32,549 nucleotides of DNA from Candidatus Peregrinibacteria bacterium CG_4_9_14_0_2_um_filter_53_11 (GCA_002788775.1 PFRX01000026.1:1-32549), one strand, 5' to 3'. Counted from the first letter of the stretch, positions 6,847-15,022 are shown. Numbers and translations: made by a program. Notes: generated by a model not told the origin, from the sequence alone.

Positions 6847-7731
6847 GTGGAAAATTCTATTGCATCACAAATTCGCAACAACAACCTGAAAGTTTATCTG
6901 ATGATCGCTATTCTGACGGCGATTATCGGTCTTTTCGGGACGGTACTTTCGTATACATTCAACTGGGGGCTTACGGGAACGGGTTACTTTTTAGTGGCCG
7001 CGGGAGTGATCAACTTTATCGCCTTCTTTTTCTCGGACCGAATAGTCCTGAGGATCGCCAAGGCCAAGCCGGTAAGTCGCGAGCAGGCGCCCGAACTCTA
7101 TCAGATCGTAGAAAAACTCTGCATAAAGGCGGAGCTCCCCATGCCAAAGCTCTATCTCCTTAATGACACAACAATGAACGCCTTCGCGACGGGGCGCGAC
7201 CATTCCCACAGTGCTGTTGCCGTCACGCGAGGACTTCTTGAAAAAATGCGAAAAGAGGAGGCTGAGGCCGTTCTGGCACACGAGATATCACATATCCGAA
7301 ACTATGATATGCGAACAATGGCCGTGGTGAGTATCCTCGCGGGTTTTGTGAGCATTCTGGCAGACCTCTACTGGTCTTCGACACTCTTTAACCGCGGACA
7401 AGACCGAGACAGCTCGGGAACGATGGCTCTGATTGGTGCTGCACTTTCGCTGTTCGCACCACTAACGGCCTTTTTCATCCAGCTGGCCATCTCACGAAAA
7501 CGTGAGTACGTGGCAGACGCCGGCTCGGCCGAGCTTACCGCACAGCCCAAAGCCCTTGCATCAGCCTTAAGGAAGATCTCGATGGACGTCCGACTACCCA
7601 AACATTTTAGCTCCTCAACCGCACACCTCTATATCTCATCTCCGGGGCGAACCTCCCTTCTCGACAGGCTTTTCTCAACACACCCACCGCTCGAAGAACG
7701 CATTAAAATTTTAGAAAACCTCCAAGTCTAA
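6847..7731 (+). CDS. htpX: HtpX-family membrane zinc metalloprotease (294 aa)
   Basis: M48B protease that degrades misfolded membrane proteins and works alongside FtsH in better studied bacteria. The zinc site is HEISH (145-149), with the third ligand Glu220 in SRKREYVADAG. Membrane helices lie near 14-35, 44-64, 157-175 and 192-214; the catalytic domain faces the cytoplasm. Length is typical. I chose the GTG at 6847 (MENSIASQIRNNNL) because a TATAAT ends 6 nt upstream; in-frame ATG and other codons further up (from 6796) lie inside the terminator or the -10. Its stop overlaps the next start by one base (TAATG). Confidence 0.93.
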   Translation: MENSIASQIRNNNLKVYLMIAILTAIIGLFGTVLSYTFNWGLTGTGYFLVAAGVINFIAFFFSDRIVLRIAKAKPVSREQAPELYQIVEKLCIKAELPMPKLYLLNDTTMNAFATGRDHSHSAVAVTRGLLEKMRKEEAEAVLAHEISHIRNYDMRTMAVVSILAGFVSILADLYWSSTLFNRGQDRDSSGTMALIGAALSLFAPLTAFFIQLAISRKREYVADAGSAELTAQPKALASALRKISMDVRLPKHFSSSTAHLYISSPGRTSLLDRLFSTHPPLEERIKILENLQV

Positions 7732-8354
7732 TGAGTAAATCCGCTTCTGAAGAAAAAATAACTATCGGCTCGCACGTAGCAATGAAGGTTCAGTGTGCGA
7801 TGTGTAGTAAAGAAGGAATAGGCGAAGAGTTTACTACCGCCCAGGATCACAAGAACAACGAGATTCACCTCTGCCTCGAGTGCAAAGAGAAAACCAACAT
7901 GGCCTTTGAACAGGAGACGCACAAGCCTAATCTGATTTTGGGAGTTCTTTTTGGAGCGGTGGGAGCGGCAATTGGAGGAGCCATCTGGTACCTCGTGACC
8001 ATCGGCTCAGGCTGGGAGATCGGCTATATCAGCATTGGACTTGGTTACCTAACCGGCCTTGGCGTGTATCGAGGTGCAGGAAAAAAACGAGGGCACCAGC
8101 TGCAGATTATCGCGGCCATCTTAGTAGTGGTTACCATCGTCATCACAAACAAGTTCATCTTCGATCAGCTGATAAACGACTACATCCAGGCTAATCCCAA
8201 CGAGTTCCCCGGCTTCCCGGTAGGAGAGTCCGTCTCGATCTCCTTCCTGGAGCCCGAGTTCTGGAAAAGCATGGTCTCACCAATCGGCCTTCTGATCTAC
8301 GCGACGGGAATCTACGTCGCCTACTCATACTGCAAACCACGCAGCATTGGCTGA
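7731..8354 (+). CDS. Zinc-ribbon membrane protein coupled to htpX (207 aa)
   Basis: The N-terminal ribbon has Cys22-x2-Cys25 (CAMC) and Cys48-x2-Cys51 (CLEC), a plausible zinc site. Four membrane helices follow near 68-90, 97-114, 121-142 and 183-201, with a soluble loop at about 145-180. No known enzyme motif is present. The ATG shares its A with the htpX stop codon, so translation is probably coupled and the protein may serve in the same membrane quality-control process; that is inference from position only. Confidence 0.75.
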   Translation: MSKSASEEKITIGSHVAMKVQCAMCSKEGIGEEFTTAQDHKNNEIHLCLECKEKTNMAFEQETHKPNLILGVLFGAVGAAIGGAIWYLVTIGSGWEIGYISIGLGYLTGLGVYRGAGKKRGHQLQIIAAILVVVTIVITNKFIFDQLINDYIQANPNEFPGFPVGESVSISFLEPEFWKSMVSPIGLLIYATGIYVAYSYCKPRSIG

Positions 8355-8400
8355 GGCGGACTTTCACCACGGCAGCCAGCTCCACAGCCTTTAATCGGCT

Positions 8401-10206
8401 CTAGAACCTAACGAGCTCGGTTACCTTCGTAACAGTGTAACCGTTAAAGGTCAGCGGCTCATCAAGCTCAAGAAGGGGGGTTTCGCCATAGAGCGAGTCA
8501 AAAGCCCTGCTGATAGTGGGGCGGTTGGTAAGGGCTCCCGGAGTGTTCATCGGGGCAACGATGGATGCTATGCCGCGAGCTTGAGCAATCGGCTTCAGAT
8601 ACTCAACGAACTCCTTAAGGAAACTCTCCGCATTAAGCTGGGTGATGTAGTTTTGGCGAGGGTTAAGGCCGCGAACAATGAGAGTCTTTTCCCCACCGAT
8701 CGTCCGCTCGAAAAGGAGACAGCTACCCATCAGATTCTCATGAACAGCATCACCCGGATTGCTGACAAAGGCGAGTCCGATCATATCAGGATTATTCTTC
8801 ACAATGTCATCACGGCTGGTCCAACAGGCATCGCCGTAGTACCCACTGAGCTCCGCCATCGGTCCGCGAGAGGGAATGGCTGCGATTTTTTTAGTACCCT
8901 TACTTGCGTGAGCCTCAAGACGCTGACGCTCATCAGTAAGGGCATTGAGGCTAAAAATCTGAGAGAGACGCTTTTGCTGAGTCTTATCGAGATTAAGGGC
9001 TTTAACACCCTCAGTAAGGACGAGATCTCCAATGTAGTTCGTAACGTAGTTGATGGCGTTATGCGTTATCTCGTCGGGAAGTCCTTCATGCTCACCTCCA
9101 AAATCCGGATTGAGTTCGTGAGAAAATGTGACTAAAAGCTCGCGAAGGGCAGCCGTCGTGAGTGGATTATCCTTTTTGTCGTAAGACAAGAGTGCCTTAA
9201 CAAAGGCAGGCAGCTGAACCGCCTCGCGAACAACCTCATGGAAACCCGTGAGTTGTGCCTTCTTACCTGTGAGCCCCTTAACCGCACCCCCCTCGCCGGC
9301 GCTGCGGGCGGTTTCGAGCTTGGCTTCAAGCTCCTCCAGCTTATCAATTTCATCCGTGTAGTAGTCCTCAACCGGATGCGTCAGATGGTTGAGATCTTTA
9401 ATAGTGTCATGATACAAGTCACGCGGCTCAGTAACCCGCAACTGCGAGGGCGGCGGACTCTCTACTTTTAGAGCGGCCTGGAGGTTTTTTAGGTCAATAA
9501 TCTCAAATTCGAGTTCGGCGATCTTGGACCGGGCACTCAGGCGGCCAAGACCCAAGAGACCACGCTTCAGCCTTTTGACCTCCTCCTCTAAACGGTAAAT
9601 CTTGTATCCAAGACTCTGCTCATCGCCAAGTCCGGTCTCTTTATCAAAGGCCTTACGGCCGGCGGCAAGTGCATCTTCATACTTCACGGAACAGGAGTGA
9701 AAAAGGTCGTAGGCCTTTTTATAGCCAACGACTTGCTCAGCTACCTCGTCTAAAACACCTTCAGATGGGGTCAACTCATCCATAGATGAGAGCCCCTCAT
9801 CCTTAAAGCGAAAACCCCGTAGAAGCTCATTGATCCTCTCTACCTTTTCGCGTATCTCCCCGGCCGCTTCAGTGGCCTGGGCAGCTAGACGGTTAACCAG
9901 AGCAAAACAGTCGTCGGAACCAAGATCTTTATGGTCCTCATGCTCATGACGCACTTGTGGGGGAAGGACGTTAAAGAGTTCTGTTGAGAGCCCTTGAAGA
10001 TGGTCAAAAAATGAGTCGAGAGCTGCCCTCTCATTCACACGGTCAACCGCACTCTGTATCTCGAGGTGAACGGCAGCAAAGGGAGAGGGGCCAGCTGCTT
10101 CGCCCATCTTGGTAGCGGATTGACCTTCCTCCGGCCGTCTGGCCTGCGCAACCTGAGGCCGCTGAGGCCGATCGTCGCGGTTAAGTTGTGGTGCGGAACT
10201 CCCCAT
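8401..10206 (-). CDS. Large unrecognised protein, helical N-half, GNAT-like C-domain (601 aa)
   Basis: No family recognised. The frame begins at an ATG at 10269, but a TTGTTC-17-TATAAT promoter places the transcript start after that codon, so I use the ATG at 10206 (MGSSAPQLNRDD). The order is: disordered Arg/Pro/Gln-rich head (about 1-40); long helical region with coiled coil (about 200-250 and 283-303); helical middle (about 320-440); and a C-terminal mixed domain (about 445-601). The C-domain runs GSCLLFER, then KTLIVRGLNP, an amphipathic helix, GIASIVAPMN, then ALTNRPTISRAFDSLYG. That strand-helix order resembles GNAT N-acyltransferases, though the acyl-CoA loop is not clear. No signal peptide. 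It converges on the 7731 gene with a 46-bp gap. Confidence 0.7.
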   Translation of the reverse strand: MGSSAPQLNRDDRPQRPQVAQARRPEEGQSATKMGEAAGPSPFAAVHLEIQSAVDRVNERAALDSFFDHLQGLSTELFNVLPPQVRHEHEDHKDLGSDDCFALVNRLAAQATEAAGEIREKVERINELLRGFRFKDEGLSSMDELTPSEGVLDEVAEQVVGYKKAYDLFHSCSVKYEDALAAGRKAFDKETGLGDEQSLGYKIYRLEEEVKRLKRGLLGLGRLSARSKIAELEFEIIDLKNLQAALKVESPPPSQLRVTEPRDLYHDTIKDLNHLTHPVEDYYTDEIDKLEELEAKLETARSAGEGGAVKGLTGKKAQLTGFHEVVREAVQLPAFVKALLSYDKKDNPLTTAALRELLVTFSHELNPDFGGEHEGLPDEITHNAINYVTNYIGDLVLTEGVKALNLDKTQQKRLSQIFSLNALTDERQRLEAHASKGTKKIAAIPSRGPMAELSGYYGDACWTSRDDIVKNNPDMIGLAFVSNPGDAVHENLMGSCLLFERTIGGEKTLIVRGLNPRQNYITQLNAESFLKEFVEYLKPIAQARGIASIVAPMNTPGALTNRPTISRAFDSLYGETPLLELDEPLTFNGYTVTKVTELVRF

Positions 10207-10270
10207 AGGTGCAAACTGGATACGCAGCAAAAGGGCATAAAAGGCCCGAGCAAAAAAGAAAAATCTCATT

Positions 10271-10299
10271 ATTATAGCTTAAATAAGGCTTGGGAACAA
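10271..10299 (-). promoter_or_regulatory. Promoter TTGTTC-17-TATAAT (minus strand)
   Basis: On the minus strand, TTGTTC (10299-10294) and TATAAT (10276-10271) are separated by 17 bp. The expected start is near 10264, downstream of the first in-frame ATG, which supports initiation at 10206. Confidence 0.7.
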
Positions 10300-10381
10300 G
10301 CGGGACAAGGCAAAACAGACCTTAATTAAAGACTCAAAACGGTTACTAAGTGTGCGACATTATTACTAACCACCTTGGTAT

Positions 10382-10567
10382 ATGACTAAGTACGGGCCAA
10401 AGGCACAGGAAAAAATAAAAAAAGTTATGAAGGAGTATAAGAAGGGCGCTCTGACGAGTGGTGGAAGTGGAAAGAAAGTAAAAAGCCACAAACAAGCAGT
10501 TGCGATAGGGATCGCAGAGGCACGCGCCGCGGGGGCTAAAGTCCCTAAACCTAAAAAGTCGTCCTAA
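10382..10567 (+). CDS. DUF6496 small basic protein (61 aa)
   Basis: Matches the DUF6496 pattern: KYGPKAQEKIKKVMKEYKKG near the start (residues 3-22), a Gly/Ser turn (SGGSGKKVKSHKQA), then AVAIGIAEARAAGAKVPK. The protein is strongly Lys-rich with a basic tail and resembles histone-like or plasmid-associated small proteins; nucleic-acid binding is plausible but unproven. No Shine-Dalgarno lies upstream and the promoter is unclear. A small membrane-peptide gene follows 51 bp later. Confidence 0.82.
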   Translation: MTKYGPKAQEKIKKVMKEYKKGALTSGGSGKKVKSHKQAVAIGIAEARAAGAKVPKPKKSS

Positions 10568-10618
10568 AGTACTGAGCAAAAGGGACACTAAAACTAGGGC
10601 CCGAGTGTTCAGAGGTGC

Positions 10619-10768
10619 ATGGGAGTTCTCGACATCATCATTATCATTCTTCTTTTGGGTCTCATCGGCGGTTTTTTCTTTCAGGCGGCCGCCTGGATAA
10701 TTCAGCTCCTTGCGGGCTTCTTCGTAATCCTCCTGATAATCCGCCTGGTCCAGCAACTGTCCAGGTGA
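10619..10768 (+). CDS. Two-helix membrane micropeptide (49 aa)
   Basis: ATG at 10619 to TGA at 10766-10768. The peptide starts MGVLDIIIIILLLGLIGG, continues with FFFQAAAWIIQLLAGFFVIL and ends IRLVQQLSR. Two hydrophobic helices (about 5-22 and 25-44) are joined by a short turn, with a single positive tail that should face the cytoplasm. AGAGG (10611-10615) just upstream is one of the few Shine-Dalgarno-like sites in the window, though close to the ATG. It fills what would otherwise be a 280-bp gap. Antisense frames here are longer but compositionally poor. No family recognised. Confidence 0.6.
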   Translation: MGVLDIIIIILLLGLIGGFFFQAAAWIIQLLAGFFVILLIIRLVQQLSR

Positions 10769-10803
10769 GAGGGTCTTAAAAGCGCCACCCGAAGTCACGC
10801 ATC

Positions 10804-10832
10804 TTGCCAGGCCGCTTTAATTATGGCATAAT
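10804..10832 (+). promoter_or_regulatory. Promoter TTGCCA-17-CATAAT
   Basis: -35 TTGCCA (10804-10809), 17-bp spacer, -10 CATAAT (10827-10832). It gives a leader of about 15 nt for the gene at 10854. Confidence 0.7.
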
Positions 10833-10853
10833 AAAAAGATAAAACAAAAACAT

Positions 10854-13070
10854 ATGGGCGAAAAACCTTCTTTCAAAACTCAAAATCCCGTTGAAAAACT
10901 ACGCGATCTCTACCCTCTGACGAAAGAACTGCGGTCAGTACTTTTTGCGATGGAGACCAAGACGGTTGAGATTCGCCCCTACAGCGAAAAAGAGGAGCCA
11001 CACACAATGAGTCAGGCGCTCAAAGCGATGGGACTCAGCTGGAAGGAGATCAAAGCCGTGGTTAGCCGTACCGTCGATAAAGGATACAACGCCAACGTGA
11101 TGAAGATTGGCGACACACTCCAGATAAAGAACGGGGCGCTTCTTATCGAGGAGGCCGGTGGCCGACAGATCGCCATTCCACTTGGCGACGAAGTCGACGG
11201 TGAGACAGTTAAGCCCTTTGAGATCTTTTCAAAAAAGAAAAAAGAACACGTGAAGGACCGCACGCGCCTTGCCTGGGAGAGCATCCCTCAGGCCGACACA
11301 ACGCATATTCTCTACGACTCACTGCAGTCACGTGGGCTCCAGCCAACAAAGGAAAACATCCAGCATGCATGGGGATTGATGCGTGACGATGGCCCGCTTC
11401 TTAGCGAGTTGAGGAGTTCGGGAGAAAAACGGCTGCGCAAACTTCCTGATAATTTCTTTGACCGGCCCGCAGCAAAAACGCCACTCGACTACTTGGCTAT
11501 AATAAAGTTCCTGAGCCTACGCTACCCCGACGGCCTCGGTGAGGTCGCGGCGACGAAAGAAGGATATAAGGCGACACCTGTGGTAGAGGTCCAACCAAAG
11601 GAGAAAGCTAGAGCTGAGCCGGAACCTCACGACGGTGAACTCGAGGCTCCAGCCGAGCCAGCTCGTGAAAGACCGGTTCCACCAGCCGAACCAAAGCCCA
11701 AGGCTACTCCAAAACCCGAGCCCAGGCCCGCCCCAAAACCTGAACCAGAACCCGAGCCTAAAGTTGAGCCAGACCCCGAACCTAGACCTGAACCAAAACC
11801 TGAGCCTAGAGTTGAGCCAAAACCCGAGATTCGCCTTGAGCCAAAAGTTGAGCCTAGACCCGAGCCTAGAGTTGAGCCAAAACCTGCGCCAGTTGTCGCT
11901 CCGCTTCCAGCGGCCGAACCGGCAAGCACGGGCCCAGCCGCAGCACCCCGTGAGGCTGCACCCGCCGAACCTGAAGTATCCATTGAGGGCCTCCAACGGG
12001 CACTGCTTGAGGATAGAGAGCTCACCCTATCATCGAGTTACAAACTCGCCTATGCACTTACCCTCTATAGAAGCTCACTTGAAAAAGAGCTGCGTCAAAA
12101 CCTCCCGGTAACAGTCAACGTCAATCCTAAGGGTGGTTACGACTGCAGCTGGCAGCGCCCCAGCGATCGCACAGATGTCCTCAAACATGTTGGAACCGTT
12201 GAGGAAGTGAAGAGTGAGACGATCAAAGTTTACGAAAGCTGGCTCCATTACCAACTGAGTGTTCTTGAGGAGCAGATCGGTCTCAACCGCACAGAGACAT
12301 ACTCCAAAAAACTCGACGTCTGGCGCTCGTTTTCGTTTAAAGGATGGGAGGGATCTATACCCGGCGAGGTCAAGATGCTCACGCTTCAGGGCGTACGGGT
12401 CCGGGCCCTCCTTCCTCATGGAAACATCGTTGATAAGGTGTTTCCAACGGCGGAAGAGGTGAGAGAATCACTCTTGAAGGCCGAATCTGAAGGAAAGACC
12501 GACCTCGCTAACTTTACCGCCTGGACACAGTCACAAGGTTTGAACATACGCCGCGAGATCGCCCCCAACCACTATCGATTCACCGACGGACTTCACGGTT
12601 ACCAAATCGACATCAACCTAAACCCCAGCGATGATGGTGTGAGAGGAACTATTGGCACCAAGGGAGATCCAAGTATGACTCAAATAAAAGCGCCCAATGC
12701 TCGTGAACTGTTCAAAGAGTTAGACAAGGCCTTTGAAGCTCGCAAAAAAGATGAACACGATGAACGTGAACTAGCCCCGACCAAAAACAGAGAAACCATG
12801 TCCCGCTTTCTACGAGGCTTTGGTATTGACGAGGCCAAGTCGTCGACAACCGAGGCAGGAAGGCATCTCTATACAGCGGATAAAACTGACAAGGAAACCG
12901 GCGGAATACTGGCGCGCATCGCAATCATCGAACAGGCTAACGGACGTTATGAAACACATGTTTTCAGCACCTCTCAGGGAAACCTTTTCCAAAGCAAGGA
13001 TCACGTATCGTTCGAGGATGCTTTTGCTGCAATCAAGCTCCAGCTGAACAGGGGCCTCATCAAGTTCTAA
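10854..13070 (+). CDS. Large protein: LysM-like head, Pro-Glu repeat, repeated beta-alpha C-half (738 aa)
   Basis: No full-length family recognised. Residues about 52-99 (MSQALKAMGLSWKEI ... NANVMKIGDTLQIKNG) resemble a LysM-like fold. A helical segment (about 130-235) precedes a low-complexity Pro/Glu/Lys/Arg linker (253-372) built from PEPKPEPRVEPKPE-like units. The C-half appears to hold about four diverged units, each strand-turn-strand then helix: 418-468 (VTVNVNPKGGYDC...TVEEVKS), 505-545 (LTLQGVRVRALLPHG...TAEEVRESL), 571-630 (YQIDINLNPSDDG...NARELFKEL) and 669-732 (ARIAIIEQANGRYE...SFEDAFAAI). There is no signal peptide. Its stop overlaps that of the convergent agmatinase gene. A structural or regulatory scaffold is possible. 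Confidence 0.75.
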   Translation: MGEKPSFKTQNPVEKLRDLYPLTKELRSVLFAMETKTVEIRPYSEKEEPHTMSQALKAMGLSWKEIKAVVSRTVDKGYNANVMKIGDTLQIKNGALLIEEAGGRQIAIPLGDEVDGETVKPFEIFSKKKKEHVKDRTRLAWESIPQADTTHILYDSLQSRGLQPTKENIQHAWGLMRDDGPLLSELRSSGEKRLRKLPDNFFDRPAAKTPLDYLAIIKFLSLRYPDGLGEVAATKEGYKATPVVEVQPKEKARAEPEPHDGELEAPAEPARERPVPPAEPKPKATPKPEPRPAPKPEPEPEPKVEPDPEPRPEPKPEPRVEPKPEIRLEPKVEPRPEPRVEPKPAPVVAPLPAAEPASTGPAAAPREAAPAEPEVSIEGLQRALLEDRELTLSSSYKLAYALTLYRSSLEKELRQNLPVTVNVNPKGGYDCSWQRPSDRTDVLKHVGTVEEVKSETIKVYESWLHYQLSVLEEQIGLNRTETYSKKLDVWRSFSFKGWEGSIPGEVKMLTLQGVRVRALLPHGNIVDKVFPTAEEVRESLLKAESEGKTDLANFTAWTQSQGLNIRREIAPNHYRFTDGLHGYQIDINLNPSDDGVRGTIGTKGDPSMTQIKAPNARELFKELDKAFEARKKDEHDERELAPTKNRETMSRFLRGFGIDEAKSSTTEAGRHLYTADKTDKETGGILARIAIIEQANGRYETHVFSTSQGNLFQSKDHVSFEDAFAAIKLQLNRGLIKF
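11802..11884 (+). repeat. 60-bp-period coding repeat in the Pro-Glu linker
   Basis: The 23 bases at 11802-11824 (GAGCCTAGAGTTGAG then CCAAAACC) recur exactly at 11862-11884, 60 bp later. The surrounding 11690-11890 stretch is built of related GAGCC(T/C)(A/C)(G/A) units. It is prone to slippage and to assembly collapse. Confidence 0.8.
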
Positions 13071-14185
13071 ATCCTTTTCTGCGAACGTGCCATCTGATTG
13101 ACGAGGCGGTAGAGTAGGCGAACGCCGACCACCGCATCCCACGAGTCCATATCACCCGGCTGCACGACTCCCGGAGCTACCTCACTAAGGTCGAATCCTA
13201 AAATGGTCCGGCCGCTCTTTACCAACTCGTCGACGAGATAAAGAACCTGCTCATACTCAAGGCCGCCGGGAACGGGTGTTCCGGTGTGGGGGCAAAGGGA
13301 GGGGTCGAGCGCGTCGATATCAAAACTGATGTAGACCTTGTCCCCGAGCGTCTCGACAATCTGTGCGCACTGCTCTTTCCAGCTCACGCCATCAAAAGCT
13401 GCACGCTTGAGCTGGCGATCGGTGAAGGCGGTTATCGGGCCACCCTTCGAGGCGGCTCCATGCGCTGAGCCAGCTCCGTCGGACTCGGCGGCACGACCGG
13501 CGGTTCTAATAAGATCGGCCTCGTCTTGGCAGTAGTCGCGGATTGCCAGGACGGTGAGTTTTTCGACGGCCTCAAGCTGACGCGCATTAAACATGATCGA
13601 GGCGTGTGAGTAGGTGAAGCCCTCGTAGGCGTCGCGAAGGTCGGCATGGGCGTCGATATGGAGGATCGAGAACTTCTCATGGCGCCTGGCAAGCTCTCGG
13701 ATCAGGCCGAGCGAGACGCTGTGCTCACCACCCAAGATGCAGACGGCCTTGCCGGCATCAAGATGAGTTTTTGAGATATTCTGGACCCAGTGGTTGAGCT
13801 CCTCGCCGGCCGCATTGATCTCGGCGTAGTGTGAGGCGAGCTCCTCATCTTGAACGGAACCACCCTCGGCAAGATGATCGAGACAGTCGATCGCCTTGGC
13901 GCGAAGTTTTTTATTGCGCTCCATCCACTCCTCTGAAATCGGCTCCATCGCCACGCCCACTTTCCAGACGTCGGGCATATCTTCATCAAAAAGATCCACC
14001 TGAACCGAGGCGTCGAGCATGGCCTGCGGAGCTCCGTGAGCTCCCTCACGATACGAGACGGTCACATCCCACGGTACCGGAACTACGACGACCTGGGCCT
14101 CATCAAGAGTGAAGGGCAGGCCGTAGATATTTCCATTCAGCAGCCCAATGCCGGCGGGGTCGAAGTTTTGTGAGGATGATGTCAT
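13067..14185 (-). CDS. speB: Agmatinase-like ureohydrolase (372 aa)
   Basis: Dimanganese ureohydrolase that releases urea from a guanidino substrate, here most likely agmatine to putrescine. Metal ligands are present: GGEHS (His155), DAHAD (Asp178, His180, Asp182) and SFDIDALDPS (Asp289, Asp291), with the TGTPVPGGL loop at 301-309. The protein is about 60-70 residues longer than typical agmatinases. The extra length includes a helical insert (about 88-130) and a small-residue insert (about 228-252, AAESDGAGSAHGAASKGG). A GATACT -10 ends 6 nt before the ATG, giving a probable leaderless transcript. It is divergent from an aquaporin. Guanidinobutyrase, proclavaminate-type or formimidoylglutamase activity cannot be excluded; an arginine decarboxylase at 29440 favours agmatine. 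Confidence 0.88.
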   Translation of the reverse strand: MTSSSQNFDPAGIGLLNGNIYGLPFTLDEAQVVVVPVPWDVTVSYREGAHGAPQAMLDASVQVDLFDEDMPDVWKVGVAMEPISEEWMERNKKLRAKAIDCLDHLAEGGSVQDEELASHYAEINAAGEELNHWVQNISKTHLDAGKAVCILGGEHSVSLGLIRELARRHEKFSILHIDAHADLRDAYEGFTYSHASIMFNARQLEAVEKLTVLAIRDYCQDEADLIRTAGRAAESDGAGSAHGAASKGGPITAFTDRQLKRAAFDGVSWKEQCAQIVETLGDKVYISFDIDALDPSLCPHTGTPVPGGLEYEQVLYLVDELVKSGRTILGFDLSEVAPGVVQPGDMDSWDAVVGVRLLYRLVNQMARSQKRI

Positions 14186-14191
14186 GCAGAG

Positions 14192-14197
14192 AGTATC
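14192..14197 (-). promoter_or_regulatory. -10 element GATACT for the ureohydrolase gene
   Basis: On the minus strand GATACT ends 6 nt before the ATG at 14185, so the expected start is the start codon. TTTTTG or TTGATG lies in the -35 area but spacing is imperfect. Confidence 0.45.
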
Positions 14198-14264
14198 TCA
14201 AAAAAACAGCGCATCAAAAAGCGCATTTTACAGGGACACCAAGAGCTTACAAGACAATCATATC

Positions 14265-14297
14265 TTCTTGCCTCCCGGGGGGCAGTTCTTGTATCGT
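14265..14297 (+). promoter_or_regulatory. Aquaporin promoter with direct repeat TTCTTG
   Basis: TTGCCT (14268-14273) and TATCGT (14292-14297) form a weak promoter with an 18-bp spacer. TTCTTG occurs at 14265-14270 and again at 14286-14291, 21 bp apart, on either side of a GC-rich CCTCCCGGGGGG stretch. The repeat spacing of two helical turns could mark a regulator site. Confidence 0.4.
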
Positions 14298-14330
14298 ACT
14301 GGGTAATTGACCACCCTAACACTCGCTACC

Positions 14331-15002
14331 ATGAAAAACAGCTGGAAAGAATATCTCTCGGAGTTCCTCGGAACCTTTGGTCTCGTTTTTATCATCTCGA
14401 GTTCGGTCCTCTCCAACTGGCAGACCGGTGGTAGTTTGAGTGCTGTCGGAATCGCCCTCGCACATGGACTTGTTCTCTCCGCAATGCTCTACGCCTTCTG
14501 GCACACCTCGGGAGCTCAGCTGAATCCGGCCGTTACCGTCGCAGCGTGGGCAACCGGTCACATTAAGGCCGTCACCGCACTCGGCTACATTCTCGCTCAG
14601 CTTGCGGGAGCCGTTGTCGCCTCAGCTTTTGTAAAAGTAATCTTCAGTGGCGTCTCACCTCAGTTTTTCTTGGGAGACACACTCCTGGGAACGGGCGTCA
14701 CTCCCGGCATGGGAATCTTGATCGAGGCACTCCTTACCTTCTTCCTCGTCCTCACGATCTTCGCAACGCTCTTCGATAAGCGAGCAACTCCGGGATTCGG
14801 TGGACTTGCAGTTGGAATGGTTCTCACAGTGGACGTCCTGATCGGAGGTCACCTGACTATGTCCGGACTCAATCCGGCACGTTCATTCGGTCCCGCACTT
14901 TTGAGCTCACACTGGGAGAGCCACTACGTCTACTGGATCGGCCCAATGGTTGGCGCTCTCGTTGCCGGACTCCTCTATCATCATGTCCTGGAGAAGAAGT
15001 AG
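14331..15002 (+). CDS. Aquaporin / MIP-family channel (223 aa)
   Basis: Six-helix MIP channel with both half-helix motifs: NPA at 65-67 (SGAQLNPAVT) and NPA at 181-183 followed by Arg184 (SGLNPARSFGPAL). Length and internal symmetry are normal. I use the ATG at 14331 (MKNSWKEYLSEFLGTFG); a TTG 24 bp upstream is also in frame. MIP proteins pass water and, in some subgroups, glycerol, urea or ammonia; the selectivity filter cannot be read with confidence here. Divergence from the urea-releasing ureohydrolase makes urea or water balance a reasonable guess. smpB starts 32 bp downstream. Confidence 0.92.
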   Translation: MKNSWKEYLSEFLGTFGLVFIISSSVLSNWQTGGSLSAVGIALAHGLVLSAMLYAFWHTSGAQLNPAVTVAAWATGHIKAVTALGYILAQLAGAVVASAFVKVIFSGVSPQFFLGDTLLGTGVTPGMGILIEALLTFFLVLTIFATLFDKRATPGFGGLAVGMVLTVDVLIGGHLTMSGLNPARSFGPALLSSHWESHYVYWIGPMVGALVAGLLYHHVLEKK

Positions 15003-15022
15003 GTCGCACGACATAATTGTTG

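Noticed and set aside
10207-10269. Upstream ATG at 10269 for the 601-aa protein
   Set aside because: A good TATAAT ends one base before it, so that codon would not be in the transcript.
11517-12025. Minus-strand Gly/Ser- and Trp/Leu/Phe-rich frames opposite the Pro-Glu linker
   Set aside because: They are the antisense reading of a GAGCCx repeat; repeat composition keeps several frames open without any coding signal.
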